Positions 1 to 10,581 of a stretch of DNA of 45,547 bases are shown here, piece by piece (the stretch's first letter is position 1; each line of letters opens with the position of its first letter). The position numbers and the translations under genes are program-made. The stretch spans positions 1 to 45,547 of the forward strand of contig JAFJUR010000011.1 in the NCBI GenBank assembly GCA_017859995.1, written 5' to 3'. The notes under the pieces are model-generated. The model saw only the letters and a list, made by a program, of their open reading frames with translations. It searched no databases and was not told where the DNA came from. The DNA is from Holophagaceae bacterium. Its GTDB lineage: Bacteria; Acidobacteriota; Holophagae; Holophagales; Holophagaceae.

Positions 1-618
1 ATCGGGCCCAATGGGGCCGGGAAGACCACCCTCTTCAACTGCATCACCGGCTACTACCCGCCCTCCAAGGGCGAGATCATCTTCGACGGCCGGCGGATGA
101 ACGGACTGGATCCGGACAAGGTCTGCATGTTGGGCATGGTGCGCACCTGGCAGAAGGTCCGGCCCCTGGCGAAGCTCTCCGTGGTGGACAACGTGATGGT
201 GGGCGCCCTGGCACGCACCTCATCACTTAAGGTGGCCCGCGAGATGGCCATGGAGCAGATCAAGGTGGTCCGCATGGAACACCGGATCAATTTCCTGGCG
301 GGCGGCCTGCCCATCGGCGAGCGCAAGAAACTTGAGGTGGCACGGGCCCTGGCGACCCAGCCCAAGCTCCTGCTATTGGACGAAGTGATGGGCGGGCTGA
401 ACCCTGCCGAGAGCGAGGAGATCATCCAGCTCATCCTCGACATCAAGCAGCGCGGACTCACGCAGATGGTCATCGAGCACGACATGAAGGCCATCATGCG
501 CATCTCTGATCGCATCGTCGTCCTGACGTCGGGGGAGAAGCTCACCGAGGGCTCCCCGCAGGAAGTCGTCGCCAACCCCGATGTGATCAGCGCCTACCTG
601 GGTGAGAGCCATGCTTAA
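1..618 (+). CDS. livG: Branched-chain amino acid ABC transporter ATP-binding protein LivG (5' truncated by window edge)
   Basis: Frame 1 open from base 1 with Walker A IGPNGAGKTT; VARALATQPKLLLLDEVMGGLNPAE Walker B; LivG-like C-terminus; followed by LivF. Confidence 0.9.
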   Translation: MGPNGAGKTTLFNCITGYYPPSKGEIIFDGRRMNGLDPDKVCMLGMVRTWQKVRPLAKLSVVDNVMVGALARTSSLKVAREMAMEQIKVVRMEHRINFLAGGLPIGERKKLEVARALATQPKLLLLDEVMGGLNPAESEEIIQLILDIKQRGLTQMVIEHDMKAIMRISDRIVVLTSGEKLTEGSPQEVVANPDVISAYLGESHA

Positions 619-1315
619 GATCGAGAAGCTCAACTTCGCGTATGGCGATCTGAAGGTGCTGTGGGATGTGGATCTCGAGGTCCACCAGGGGGAGATCGTC
701 ACCGTGGTCGGCGCCAACGGCGCGGGGAAATCCACCACGTTGAAAAACATCTCCCGCCTGGTGAAGCCCAGTTCTGGTTCCATCGTGTTCCAGGGCAGGG
801 ACCTGGCGAAGATGCAGTCCCACTACGTGGTGGAGGCGGGCTTGGTGCAGGTCCCGGAGGGGCGGCGGATCTTCCCCGAGATGACCGTGATGGAGAACCT
901 CCGCATGGGGTCCTACGTCAAGGCCACCCGGGCCGACCGGCAGAAGAACGTGGACTGGGTTTTCGAGCTCTTTCCCCGGTTGAAGGAGCGGGAAAAGCAG
1001 CTGGGCGGCACCATGTCGGGCGGCGAACAGCAGATGCTGGCCATCGCCCGGGGGCTCATGGCCAATCCGAAGCTGCTGCTGCTGGACGAGCCCTCCCTGG
1101 GCCTGTCGCCGCTCCTGGTGAAGAACATTTTCGACATCATCACCGGCATCAACCAGCAGGGCGTTACCATCCTTCTGGTGGAGCAGAATGTCTACCAGTC
1201 CCTCCGCATTTCCCACCGGGCCTATGTCATGGAAACCGGGCGGGTGGTGCTCACGGGCAAGGGCGACGAACTGCTCAACAACGACCACATCAAGAAAGCC
1301 TTCCTGGGCATGTGA
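611..1315 (+). CDS. livF: Branched-chain amino acid ABC transporter ATP-binding protein LivF
   Basis: MLKIEKLNFAYGDLKVLWDVDLEV, GANGAGKSTTLKN, MSGGEQQMLAIARGLMANPKLLLLDEPSLGLSP; overlaps livG end. Confidence 0.92.
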   Translation: MLKIEKLNFAYGDLKVLWDVDLEVHQGEIVTVVGANGAGKSTTLKNISRLVKPSSGSIVFQGRDLAKMQSHYVVEAGLVQVPEGRRIFPEMTVMENLRMGSYVKATRADRQKNVDWVFELFPRLKEREKQLGGTMSGGEQQMLAIARGLMANPKLLLLDEPSLGLSPLLVKNIFDIITGINQQGVTILLVEQNVYQSLRISHRAYVMETGRVVLTGKGDELLNNDHIKKAFLGM

Positions 1316-1325
1316 GGAGAACGCG

Positions 1326-1748
1326 ATGACGTCCGTCGAGAAGTGGATGACCAAGAATCCCTTCACCATCAACGAGGATGCCTCGATCATCGAGGCCATC
1401 CACCTGATGAAGGAGAAGGGCATCCGGCGCCTCCCCGTCATGGCCAAGGGCAGGTTCGTCGGCCTGATCACCGAGCGCATGATCAAGGACTACACCCCGG
1501 GCAAGGCCACCTCCCTGGACACCTGGGAAGTGCACTACCTGCTGTCCAAGACCCCGGTGAAGGACGTGATGAACAAGGCCCCCCACACGGTGCACCCCGA
1601 GACCGACCTCGCCACCGCGGCCCAGGCCATCCTGGACCACAAGCTGTACGGCCTGTGCGTGGTGGACGCCAAGGGCGACCTGGTGGGCATCATGTCCGTG
1701 GGTGACATGCTCCGCGCCGTGGTGGAGTTCGCGAAGACCGGGAAGTAG
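1326..1748 (+). CDS. Tandem CBS-domain protein
   Basis: MTSVEKWMTKNPFTINEDASIIEAIHLMKEKGIRRLPVM... VKDVMNKAPHTVHPETDLATAAQAILDHKLYGLCVVD: two CBS repeats. Confidence 0.88.
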   Translation: MTSVEKWMTKNPFTINEDASIIEAIHLMKEKGIRRLPVMAKGRFVGLITERMIKDYTPGKATSLDTWEVHYLLSKTPVKDVMNKAPHTVHPETDLATAAQAILDHKLYGLCVVDAKGDLVGIMSVGDMLRAVVEFAKTGK

Positions 1749-1827
1749 ACGCCCCTGAAGGGTTTGGGTTGACCGTGCCTCCCGTCCCCCGGGAAGATCG
1801 GAGGACATCTCGCTTCAGGGAGGCACC

Positions 1828-3099
1828 TTGAGTCCAGTTCAACGCTTGCGCGACATCCGCGACGGATTCGAACGCCCGTTCTGGGTGGCCAACATCAGCG
1901 AGTTGTTCGAGCGCCTCTCGTACTATGCGGCCTTCGCCTCGCTGGCGCGCTACCTCAACGAATCGCTGGGGTTCCCGACGCAGCACGCCAGCAGCCTGGC
2001 GGGGCTGTTCGGCGGCCTCGTGTGGTTCATGGCAGCCTTCGGCGGGGCCTTCGCAGACCGTCTGGGCTTCCGGCGGGCGCTCTCCCTGGCCTACCTGATC
2101 CTCAGCTGCTCCTACTTCCTGCTCGGCTCGCTGGGTTCCGCCTGGATGGGGCCGATCCGCGGCGCCGTGCCCCTGGGCGTTCTGGTGGCCTTCCTGCTGA
2201 TGCTGCCGGCCCTCGGCATCGCCCTGGTGAAGCCGGCGGTGGTGGGCACCACCGCGCGGGCCTCCAAGGACAACGTCCGGTCCATCGGCTACTCGATCTA
2301 CTACACGCTCGTGAACATCGGCGGGGCGGCCGGGCCCTACGTGGCCTCGTACGTCCACCGGCACATGAGCGTCGAGAACGTCTTCCGCGTCGCCGCGGTC
2401 AGCGTGTTCGTGATGTTCTTCGCTGTGCTGCTCCTGTTCAAGGAGCCCCGCAAGGAAGGGGACGCGCCGCCGCCCTCCTTCGCAGAGACCGGGCGGAACT
2501 TCCTCACCGTGATCTCGAACCCGAAGTTCATGCTGTTCCTGCTGATCTTCACCGGCTACTGGGTGGTGTATTGGCAGGAATTCATCACGCTGCCCCTATA
2601 CGTGGTGAAGTACATCGACCCCAAGGCGGACACGGAACTGCTGCTGGTCACGGGCCCGCTGGTGGTGATCTCGCTGACGGTCCTCATCAACCTCGCCACC
2701 CAGAAGATCGCCTCGGTGAAGGCGGTGACGCTCGGCACTCTGATGTCGTCCCTGGCCTGGATTGTGCTGATTTTCATGCCCACCGTGACCGGCGTCATCA
2801 TCACCCTCGTTTGCGTGGCGCTGGGCGAGATCGTCCAGTCCCCGCGCTACTACGAATACATCTCGCGCCTCGCCCCGCCGGGCCAGCAGGGCACCTACAT
2901 GGGCTTCGCGTTCCTGCCCATCGGCCTCGGTTCACTGATCGGCGGCTGGTTCGGGGGCAAGCTCATGCATCACTTCGGCGAAGTGGCGCACAAGCCCACC
3001 GGCATGCTCTGGACCATCATCGGGGTGGGGGTGCTCACGGCCCTGCTGCTGTGGGTCTACGACCGCATGCTTCCCGCGAAGGCGGACCAGGCCGCCTGA
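1828..3099 (+). CDS. MFS transporter (POT/peptide-transporter-like)
   Basis: About 12 hydrophobic segments; FERLSYYAAFASLARYL resembles POT-family ERxSYY; MFS loop ADRLGFRRAL. Confidence 0.8.
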   Translation: MSPVQRLRDIRDGFERPFWVANISELFERLSYYAAFASLARYLNESLGFPTQHASSLAGLFGGLVWFMAAFGGAFADRLGFRRALSLAYLILSCSYFLLGSLGSAWMGPIRGAVPLGVLVAFLLMLPALGIALVKPAVVGTTARASKDNVRSIGYSIYYTLVNIGGAAGPYVASYVHRHMSVENVFRVAAVSVFVMFFAVLLLFKEPRKEGDAPPPSFAETGRNFLTVISNPKFMLFLLIFTGYWVVYWQEFITLPLYVVKYIDPKADTELLLVTGPLVVISLTVLINLATQKIASVKAVTLGTLMSSLAWIVLIFMPTVTGVIITLVCVALGEIVQSPRYYEYISRLAPPGQQGTYMGFAFLPIGLGSLIGGWFGGKLMHHFGEVAHKPTGMLWTIIGVGVLTALLLWVYDRMLPAKADQAA

Positions 3100-3309
3100 C
3101 CGATCCTACCGAGCCGTGTTCAAAGATTGAGATTCACCCCGGAGGTGCGGAGTCCAAGGAATCCGCGCGGAGCTGGTGTCATCCTCCATGCGCCTCCCGG
3201 CCAGCTTCGCAGGGCGCGCCGTCTGGCCTTGCGAAGCTCGTCCGACCGGAGACCTCGGTGGCCTCCGTGTCTCCTTGGCGAATCCTTTACGCCTGAACGC
3301 GAAACGGTC

Positions 3310-5472
3310 TCAGAGGTACTTCGAGAGGAAGTCCCACATGGCCTGGTAGCGCGCCCAGTTGTGCTGGGGCGCGCGGGGGCTGTGGTCCGAGCCGGGGAGG
3401 GGCACCAGCTGGACCGGGTGCCCGGCCTTCTGGAGCGCGTCCACCAGCATGACGGTGTTCTGGGGGTGGACGTTGTCGTCCAGGGTGCCGTGCAGCAGGA
3501 GCAGGCGGCCCGAGAGGTTCCCAGCCGCCTTCAGCACGGAGCTGGATGCATACCCGGCCTGGTTGTCGGCGGGCAGGCCCATGTAGCGCTCGGTGTAGAT
3601 GCTGTCGTAGAGGCTCCAGTCCACCACCGGGGCGCCGGCGATGCCCAGCTTCCAGGCCTGGCTGTGGGTGAGGGCGTAGGTGACCATGAAGCCGCCGTAG
3701 CTCCAGCCGTCGAGGCAGACCCGGTCCATGTCGGCCCAGCCCTGGGCCTTCAGCCAGGCGAGGCCGTCCAGCTGGTCGCGCAACTCCTGGGCGCCCAGGT
3801 CGCGATGGACGCCGTAGGCGCTGGCCAGGCCCTTGGCGGAGGCGCTGCGGTTGTCGCAGATCCAGGTGGCGATGCCCTGCTGGGCCAGGAACTGGAACCA
3901 GAGCATGTCCCGGCTCCAGCCATTCCGGACCATGGGAGCGGCGGGGCCGCCGTAGATGTACTGGAACACCGGATATTTCTTCGCCGGGTCGAAGCCCACG
4001 GGCAGCACGAGCAGGGTCTCCATGGGGAAGCCGTCGCGGGTCTTCACCTGCTGGAAGCGCACCTCGCCCAGGGCCAGGGTCTTCAGCTTCTCGCTGGGGT
4101 TCGCGTCCACGGCGCGCATCACCTTGCCCGCGCCGTCATGCAGGGTCTGCTGGGGCGGGGTGTGGATGTCGCTCCAGGTGTCGAGGAAGGCGGTGAAGGC
4201 GGGGTTGAAGCGCACCCGGTGGGTGCCCGGGCGCTCCGTGAGGCGCGTCAGGCCCTTGCCGTCGAGGCCGATGCGGTAGGCGTCCAGCCCGATGGGGCTG
4301 CGCTCCGTGGCGTCGATGTAGAGAACCTTGCCCTTGGCGTCCAGACCGTGGACCTTCTTCACGTCCCAGTCGCCCGCGGTGACGGCGCCGACGAGGCGGC
4401 CGTCCTTTCCGTACCGGTAGACGTGATGGTGCCCGCTGCGCTCGGATTCCCAGAGGAAGCCCCCGTCCGGCAGAGGCAGGGGCAGGGCCAGCAGCTCCTG
4501 CCAGGCCCGGCCGTTCTCATGGATCAGCACCGTCGAGGCTTTCCCCTCGTAGCGCCGCAGGTCCAGCCAGCTCTGCACGCGGTCCTGGTGGTTGGCCAGC
4601 AGGCGGCCCTCGGGATCCCAGCCCACCCGCACGATGAGCGTCTCCTGGCCTGGGTAGGCATCGTCCATCCAGGTGGTGCGGCCCTCCAGGTCCACCACGC
4701 CCAGCCGGGCGGTGGGGTTCGGGTCGCCGGCCTTGGGGTAGCGGGCCTTCAGGGCTTTCTGAGGCTGGAATCGGTCGTCCATGAGGGTGAAGACCGGCAC
4801 CTTCGTCTCGTCCAGGCTCAGGTAGGCGAGACGCTTCGAATCGGGCGACCACCAGAATGCGCGGAAGCTCCCCCGGCCGTAGACCTCCTCCTGGTACACC
4901 CAGTCCAGGCGGCCGTTGAAGACGGTCTCGCTGCCGCCGGTGGTGAGCCGGGTCTCCTTCGCCGTGGCGACATCCACGCGGTAGAGGTCGTTGCCGCGCA
5001 GATAGGCGACCTGGCTGCCGTCGGGACTGAAGGCGGGCTCCTCGGGATGGCCGCCGAGCAGGCGCTTGGCCGTGGCGGCCTTCACGTTCACGTGGAAGAG
5101 GTCCGCGCCCAGGGGCAGGAGAAAGGCACTGCGGCCTTCGGCCCAGGTGAAGGTGGCTCGGCCCAGGGCGGCCTTGGCGGCCGCCTCCGGAGCGCCCGCG
5201 GCCACGAGGGCGGCCTGCAGCCTCGCCGCCTCGATCAGGGGCGTGGCCTGCCAGGTCGCCGGATCCACCCGCAGCAGGGCGGTCTGATCCCCTTCCCGCC
5301 GGGTCTGCACCAGGGCTCCATCGGGCAGCCAGTCCAGGCGCGTGGTGGGCATGCCGGCGTAGGTCTGCTTCTTCGTGGGGTGGGCGATGGCTTCGAGGCT
5401 GAGTCTCTCTCCACCCTGGCCGAACAGGCTGGTGGCGACGAGGAGGCAGGCCAGAAGGGGGCGCGGGGACAT
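3310..5472 (-). CDS. Secreted S9 family peptidase (DPP-IV N-terminal beta-propeller + prolyl oligopeptidase domain)
   Basis: Signal peptide [20 protein letters not shown]; catalytic [26 protein letters not shown]. Confidence 0.92.
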   Translation of the reverse strand: MSPRPLLACLLVATSLFGQGGERLSLEAIAHPTKKQTYAGMPTTRLDWLPDGALVQTRREGDQTALLRVDPATWQATPLIEAARLQAALVAAGAPEAAAKAALGRATFTWAEGRSAFLLPLGADLFHVNVKAATAKRLLGGHPEEPAFSPDGSQVAYLRGNDLYRVDVATAKETRLTTGGSETVFNGRLDWVYQEEVYGRGSFRAFWWSPDSKRLAYLSLDETKVPVFTLMDDRFQPQKALKARYPKAGDPNPTARLGVVDLEGRTTWMDDAYPGQETLIVRVGWDPEGRLLANHQDRVQSWLDLRRYEGKASTVLIHENGRAWQELLALPLPLPDGGFLWESERSGHHHVYRYGKDGRLVGAVTAGDWDVKKVHGLDAKGKVLYIDATERSPIGLDAYRIGLDGKGLTRLTERPGTHRVRFNPAFTAFLDTWSDIHTPPQQTLHDGAGKVMRAVDANPSEKLKTLALGEVRFQQVKTRDGFPMETLLVLPVGFDPAKKYPVFQYIYGGPAAPMVRNGWSRDMLWFQFLAQQGIATWICDNRSASAKGLASAYGVHRDLGAQELRDQLDGLAWLKAQGWADMDRVCLDGWSYGGFMVTYALTHSQAWKLGIAGAPVVDWSLYDSIYTERYMGLPADNQAGYASSSVLKAAGNLSGRLLLLHGTLDDNVHPQNTVMLVDALQKAGHPVQLVPLPGSDHSPRAPQHNWARYQAMWDFLSKYL

Positions 5473-5573
5473 GGGGGCTCCGAAGGGACGCCCTTATGTA
5501 TATCGCAAGGCGAGGGCCCAGCGGACAGCGCGTGGAAACCTGCCGGAACTTGGAGGCCCGGGGGGAGCGGCCG

Positions 5574-7199
5574 ATGACGGGGGAAACCTTGATGCGCGAG
5601 GAACCCATGTCCAAGCTGCTGGACCGCCTGAGTCGCCATTCCCTGTCGGGGAAAGTCCTGCTGGTGGCCCTGGTGCCCCTGGTCATCGTCTTCCTGGCCT
5701 CGTGGCTCATCCTAGTTCCGGCGGTGGAGCGGGGTTTCCTCGAATCGCGGAAGGAGGGGATCCGCAGCCTCACCGAGAGCGCCATGGGCATCCTGGCGGC
5801 CCAGGAGGCGGACGCAGTCGCGGGCACCATCACCCGGGAGGAGGCCCAGCGCCGGGCCGTGGCGCAGATCAAGGCGATCCGCTACGCCGGCGGCAACTAC
5901 TTCTACGTGTTCACCCACGAGCCCCGCATCGTGACCGTGCCCATCCGGCCCGAGATGGAGGGCAAGCTGGTGGACGATTTCACGGACAAGCAGGGCACGC
6001 GGATCTACATGGAGCTCCGCCAGCTCGGCCGGCAGCCCGGCGGCGGCTACATGAAGCTCTGGTTCAGCAAGCCCGGAGTGGAAGGTGTCTACCCGAAATT
6101 GAACTACGTGAAGACCTTCGAACCCTGGGGCTGGAACATCGGCACGGGCGTCTACATCGATGACCTCCAGGCCCAGGTGCGGACGTACACCTGGTCGATC
6201 CTCGGGGGCCTTCTGGCCCTGTCGGCCATTCTGTTCGTCGTGGTTCGCAGTGTGGCCCGCCGGATGACCCGACCCTTGGCGGAGCTGGTGGATGGCCTGC
6301 AGAACAGCGACCTCACGCGGGAGATCCGCATCGACAGCGCCGACGAGATCGGGGCGGCGGCGAAGGCGTTCAACGCCTACAACGCCTCGCTGCGAAACCG
6401 GGTGCTGGAGGTCTCCGGATTCGCGAGCCGCGTGGCTTCGGGAAGCACCGAACTGGCCGCCAGCTCCGAGGAAATGACCCGCGCCGTGGATGACATCGCA
6501 AAGGTGAGCGAAGAGCTGAAAGTGGCGGGGGAGCGCGTGGCGAAGGCCATGGCCGGCCTCTCCGAGGAATCCGGAATGGTGGTCCAGCACAGCGAGGAAG
6601 GTGGCCGGGAGGGGGTCGCAGCCGTCGCGGAGACCGTGCGCAGCGCCGAGGCGGGCGAGGCCGCCGTGCAGGGCATGGGCGAGATCCAGGGCGCCACCGC
6701 CCAGATCGTCCAGGCCGTGCGCGTGATCCAGGAGATCGCCCGGCAGACCAACCTGCTCAGCCTGAACGCCGCCATCGAGGCGGCCAAGGCCGGTTCCATG
6801 GGCAAGGGCTTCGCCGTGGTGGCCGAGGAAGTGCGCAAGCTTGCCGAGCGGAGCCGCACCTCCGCCAAGGAGATCGAGGAGTTCATCCAGCGCGCCCAGG
6901 AGGCCGTCGCTGGCGGCGTCACCAGCGTCCAGGGCACCATGCAGAGCCTGGAGGCCATTCGCGAGCGCATTCAGCAGGTCGCCAGCCGGGTGTCCCAGAT
7001 CGGCACCTTCGCCCGCGGGCAGGCCGGCACCAGCGCCGAGGTGACCCGCATGATGGACCAGACCAGCCAGGGGCTCGCCCAGAACGCCACTGCCACCCAC
7101 GAGCTGGCGGCCACCGTGAAGGAGATCGCCAAGACTTCCGAGGACCTCGCTCAGGTGGCCGAGGGTTTGCGGGCCCTGGCGGGGAGCTTCCGGCTCTAG
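5574..7199 (+). CDS. Methyl-accepting chemotaxis protein with periplasmic Cache domain
   Basis: [26 protein letters not shown]...[12 protein letters not shown] Cache motif; TM; HAMP; signalling tip [37 protein letters not shown]. Start codon among several possible. Confidence 0.93.
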   Translation: MTGETLMREEPMSKLLDRLSRHSLSGKVLLVALVPLVIVFLASWLILVPAVERGFLESRKEGIRSLTESAMGILAAQEADAVAGTITREEAQRRAVAQIKAIRYAGGNYFYVFTHEPRIVTVPIRPEMEGKLVDDFTDKQGTRIYMELRQLGRQPGGGYMKLWFSKPGVEGVYPKLNYVKTFEPWGWNIGTGVYIDDLQAQVRTYTWSILGGLLALSAILFVVVRSVARRMTRPLAELVDGLQNSDLTREIRIDSADEIGAAAKAFNAYNASLRNRVLEVSGFASRVASGSTELAASSEEMTRAVDDIAKVSEELKVAGERVAKAMAGLSEESGMVVQHSEEGGREGVAAVAETVRSAEAGEAAVQGMGEIQGATAQIVQAVRVIQEIARQTNLLSLNAAIEAAKAGSMGKGFAVVAEEVRKLAERSRTSAKEIEEFIQRAQEAVAGGVTSVQGTMQSLEAIRERIQQVASRVSQIGTFARGQAGTSAEVTRMMDQTSQGLAQNATATHELAATVKEIAKTSEDLAQVAEGLRALAGSFRL

Positions 7200-8035
7200 C
7201 CCTCCGCCTCCGCCAGCCTGATCTCCACCCAGGCCAGGGTGCCCGTGGCGAGGGGCGCGAGGCCGAGCGTGCCGCCGAGCCGCTCGACGATGCCCGCGGC
7301 CAGGGGCAAGCCGATGCCCAGCCCGCCCCGGCGCCGGCGAAGGCTCTGCTCCTCCTGTTCGAAGGGGTGCAGCAGGCGCTCCCAGTCCGGTGGAAGGCCT
7401 GGACCCTGATCCTCGATCTCGAACCGCAGGAGCCAGACCCGTCCCTCGGGCTTGGCCCGCATGCGGAAGGCGATGGCGCCCTCTGCCGTGAAGCCGATGG
7501 CATTGTCCAGCAGGGCCTCGAGGGCCTGGGACAGCCGTGCCGCATCGCAGAGAAGAGGCTTGGGCAGGGGATCCAGGTCCATCTGCAAGTCGAGGCCCTT
7601 GGCCGCGGCGCCCAGCTCGAAACAGCGGGCGAGGTCCCTCAGGTGGGCCCCCAGGTCCGTGAGGGTTGGATGGATCGCGAGGGTGCCGTGGCCGAGGCTG
7701 GAGAGGTCGAGCAATCCCTGCACCAGGTGGCGGAGCTGGGTGGCGGAGAGCAGGGCCTGGTCGAGGAGCGCGGCCTGTTCGGGGGTGGGATCCAGGTCGC
7801 GCAACATCTGCAGCTGCCCGAGCAGGATCTGGAGGGGGGTGCGCAGTTCGTGGTGGGCGTTGTCGGTGAACGCCTCCTCGGCCAGCCGGAGTCGCTGCTC
7901 GGCCTCGAAGGCGCGGCGCTGCTCGCGGAGGACACGATCCTTTCCCTGCACCACGCTGAAGAGGGCGAGCCAGCTGAGCAGCATCGCGACCAGGGTCGCG
8001 AGGCCGAAGGTCAGGAGGATGGTGGTGTCCTGCAC
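7196..8035 (-). CDS. Sensor histidine kinase (single N-terminal TM, HisKA + HATPase)
   Basis: GTG start [27 protein letters not shown]-box [13 protein letters not shown]-box LDNAIGFT; G-boxes [17 protein letters not shown]. Confidence 0.85.
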   Translation of the reverse strand: MQDTTILLTFGLATLVAMLLSWLALFSVVQGKDRVLREQRRAFEAEQRLRLAEEAFTDNAHHELRTPLQILLGQLQMLRDLDPTPEQAALLDQALLSATQLRHLVQGLLDLSSLGHGTLAIHPTLTDLGAHLRDLARCFELGAAAKGLDLQMDLDPLPKPLLCDAARLSQALEALLDNAIGFTAEGAIAFRMRAKPEGRVWLLRFEIEDQGPGLPPDWERLLHPFEQEEQSLRRRRGGLGIGLPLAAGIVERLGGTLGLAPLATGTLAWVEIRLAEAEG

Positions 8036-8685
8036 AGGAATACCTTTGCCAGGGCGAGCTCGTAGAAAAGGACCACCATGCCGTTCAGCAGCCAGGGCGC
8101 CAGAACCAGATTGTGCGGCAGGCTGCGGAGGAGGACGTTCGAGGTGGCGCTGAAGATCAAGGCCGAGGCCCCATAGACCAGGAGGGCGGCGGCCAGCCAG
8201 AATTCCGGCCGGTGCTTGAGGGATCCGCCCTCCGGGGAATTGAACAATCGCCGCAGCTCGTAGACGCCGAGGCCCGCGAAGATGAGGCTCTGGGTGGTCA
8301 TGAAGAGCGCGTTGCGCCAGAACAGGCCGTTCACGAATACCCCCGCCAGGGCGGCCAGGAGGCCAGCTGCGGTGCAGGCAAGGAAGAGTGCTCTGCGCCG
8401 TGGACCTTCCTCGGCCGTGCGGGCCAGGACCCAGAGCAGGCCGGTGAAGATGACGGGCTGGATGATGTGCCGGAACCATTGGTTGTTCCGGTGGGCCATG
8501 GCCATCGAGATGAAGATCACGCCCTGGATGAGGTCAAGAACCTGGAGCCGGAAGAAGGGGCGGAGCCAGGGGGGCCGCTGGTAGCCCCCCCGGTAGCGGC
8601 TCCAGGCATAGGCCGCCACGGGCGCCAGGATCGACGGATCAATGATGTAGTGGAGAATCCATCGATGAAGGGTCCGGACGTCCAT
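8011..8685 (-). CDS. Multi-TM membrane protein, likely sensor partner of the adjacent histidine kinase
   Basis: 224 aa, several hydrophobic helices, 25-nt overlap with downstream kinase ORF. Confidence 0.7.
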   Translation of the reverse strand: MDVRTLHRWILHYIIDPSILAPVAAYAWSRYRGGYQRPPWLRPFFRLQVLDLIQGVIFISMAMAHRNNQWFRHIIQPVIFTGLLWVLARTAEEGPRRRALFLACTAAGLLAALAGVFVNGLFWRNALFMTTQSLIFAGLGVYELRRLFNSPEGGSLKHRPEFWLAAALLVYGASALIFSATSNVLLRSLPHNLVLAPWLLNGMVVLFYELALAKVFLCRTPPSS

Positions 8686-8698
8686 GGTGCCGAGTCAG

Positions 8699-9031
8699 TC
8701 AGGAGGTCTTGGACAGGAGGGACCCGGCGCAGTCGGGCGGGCAGTCGTGCGAGTTCTGGGCGAACAGGCAGGTCGGGTCGCTCAGGTCCACGCCCTTCGC
8801 GTCCACGGCCACCATCACCATGGTGGGCGATCCGTCCGCGTGCCGGGCCAGGTAGATGCGGATGCCCGCGGCGTTCGGCTGTCCGAGCAGCTTCTCGAAG
8901 GCGCTGCGGTTGAAGGCCGAGGCGAAGTGGGCGCCGGCGTCCGACCGGGACTGGAAGTTCAGGACCAGATCGGCCGCCTCGGGGCGGGAGATCAAATGGT
9001 CGCGGGTGGGGTCGAAAGCGGCTGCGGACAT
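8699..9031 (-). CDS. Small hypothetical protein with C-terminal C-P-P-x-C motif
   Basis: 110 aa; FAQNSHDCPPDCAGSLLSK; close upstream of the sensor pair, same strand. Confidence 0.6.
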   Translation of the reverse strand: MSAAAFDPTRDHLISRPEAADLVLNFQSRSDAGAHFASAFNRSAFEKLLGQPNAAGIRIYLARHADGSPTMVMVAVDAKGVDLSDPTCLFAQNSHDCPPDCAGSLLSKTS

Positions 9032-9218
9032 GGAGGGGACTCCTCTTGCGGTGGTCTGACCGTGGATGTGATGAAGAAGGGGTCCCTTCCATCAGATCCG
9101 AAGGCCGCCGACTTCTCAAGCCGGAAGCGGGCGGTGCCCGGCTGCGGCCCCCTCCATCGCGCAGAAGCGCAGGGGCCGTGGCCTCGGTTTTATCCGATTG
9201 TCAGCCCGCGGAACGGCA

Positions 9219-10529
9219 TCAATTCGGCAGGTGAGGCCGGGTGAGATTGCGGTGCCCGCCAGCTACCACCAGCAGGTTGTCCTCGATGCGGATGCCTCCG
9301 CAGGGGGTGAGTTCGTCAATGAGTGTCCAGTTGAACTTCGCCCGGTGCTCTCCCTCGCGGAAGGGGCGGAGCAGCATGGGGATGAAGTAGAGGCCCGGCT
9401 CCACGGTGAAGACCTGTCCCGCCTCGATGGCGCGGGTGGTGCGGAGGGTCGGATGCTGGGCGGGCGGAGGCGCGGGGGTGCCGTCCGGAGCGCCTTGGCG
9501 GCCCGCCACATCGTGGACCTGGATGCCCAGGTGGTGGCCGAGGCCGTGGGGGAAGAAGGGCCGGCTGAGGCCCTTCTCGACGGCCTCCTCGGGGGCGGCA
9601 TTCAGGATGCCCGTCTCCTTCAGCAGGCCAGCGATGAGCAGATGGCCCTGGTGGTGGAGGTCGCCGTAGGGCAGGCCGGGCTTCACCACGTCGCAGAGCG
9701 CCAGTTCGATCTTCTCCATGCCCGCGATGAGGGCCGTGAAGCGGCCGTCGCAGTGGGGCGCGGCCATGGTGCGGGTGATGTCGGCCGCGTAGCCGCGGAC
9801 CTGGGCCCCGGCGTCGATGAGCAGGACGGCGCCGTTCTTCAGCTTCCGCTTGCCTTCGTAGTGGAGGATCGCGCCCTTCTCGTTGAGGGCCACGATGCTG
9901 CCGTAGGGCATCTCATGATCGACGATGCCGGCGGCCTGCACATAGGCATGGTGGATCTCCAGCTCGCTGCAGCCCGCCATGAAAGCGGCCCGGGCGGCAT
10001 GGTGGCCCCGGGCGGCGATGACCGTGGCCTCCTCGATGCACTGCACTTCGTAGGCCGACTTGGTGGTGCGGTGCCAGTCCAGGCGGGCGGTGAGCCCCTC
10101 GGGATTCAGCGCCAGGCCGGCGGCCTGGGCGCGGTCCGTCTCGTTGCCGATGTAGGCCGCGCGGCTCGGCGTGCCCAGCAGCTTCCAGACCTCCTCCACG
10201 TTGCCCGCCTCCTCGATGTCGAAGGCGGCGGCCCAGAAAGGCTGGCCCAGGGGCGCTTGTTCGTACCAGAAGTCCTCGGGGGCGAAACGGATGAGCCGGG
10301 GACGCTTGCCTGGGCGGATCACCAGCACATGGTGGGGGCCGGCCATGGGGCACCAGTGGGCGAAGTGGGGCGTCGGATGGAAGGGCGCGTCCTGGTCGTC
10401 GGCGAAGTGGGTGTAGACCTTCCCGCTGGAGATCACCAGGGCGTCGAAGCCCGTCTGCTCGAGGGCTTCCTCCGTGGTGCGCTGGCGGTCGGCGATGTGG
10501 GCTTGAAAAGCGGCGGCGAGATCGGTCAT
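9219..10529 (-). CDS. pepQ: Xaa-Pro dipeptidase/aminopeptidase (M24)
   Basis: MTDLAAAFQAHIADRQRTTEEALEQTGFDALVISSGKVYTHFADD...; LLIDAGAQVRGYAADITRT, FFPHGLGHHLGIQVHD, VFTVEPGLYF. Confidence 0.88.
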   Translation of the reverse strand: MTDLAAAFQAHIADRQRTTEEALEQTGFDALVISSGKVYTHFADDQDAPFHPTPHFAHWCPMAGPHHVLVIRPGKRPRLIRFAPEDFWYEQAPLGQPFWAAAFDIEEAGNVEEVWKLLGTPSRAAYIGNETDRAQAAGLALNPEGLTARLDWHRTTKSAYEVQCIEEATVIAARGHHAARAAFMAGCSELEIHHAYVQAAGIVDHEMPYGSIVALNEKGAILHYEGKRKLKNGAVLLIDAGAQVRGYAADITRTMAAPHCDGRFTALIAGMEKIELALCDVVKPGLPYGDLHHQGHLLIAGLLKETGILNAAPEEAVEKGLSRPFFPHGLGHHLGIQVHDVAGRQGAPDGTPAPPPAQHPTLRTTRAIEAGQVFTVEPGLYFIPMLLRPFREGEHRAKFNWTLIDELTPCGGIRIEDNLLVVAGGHRNLTRPHLPN

Positions 10530-10581
10530 GGGGTCATCCAGGTGAACGTTCAGGGTGTCAGAGGGCCGATGGATCGGGAAG

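Noticed and set aside
3203-3238. Inverted repeat AGCTTCGCA...TGCGAAGCT in the gap between MFS and peptidase genes
   Set aside because: 18-nt loop and no T-tract; could be a weak bidirectional terminator but not enough support to call
3127-5577. 816-aa plus-strand ORF antisense to the S9 peptidase
   Set aside because: Shadow ORF of a high-GC gene; low-complexity G/A/V/H-rich composition, no family motifs, opposite strand has clear catalytic motifs
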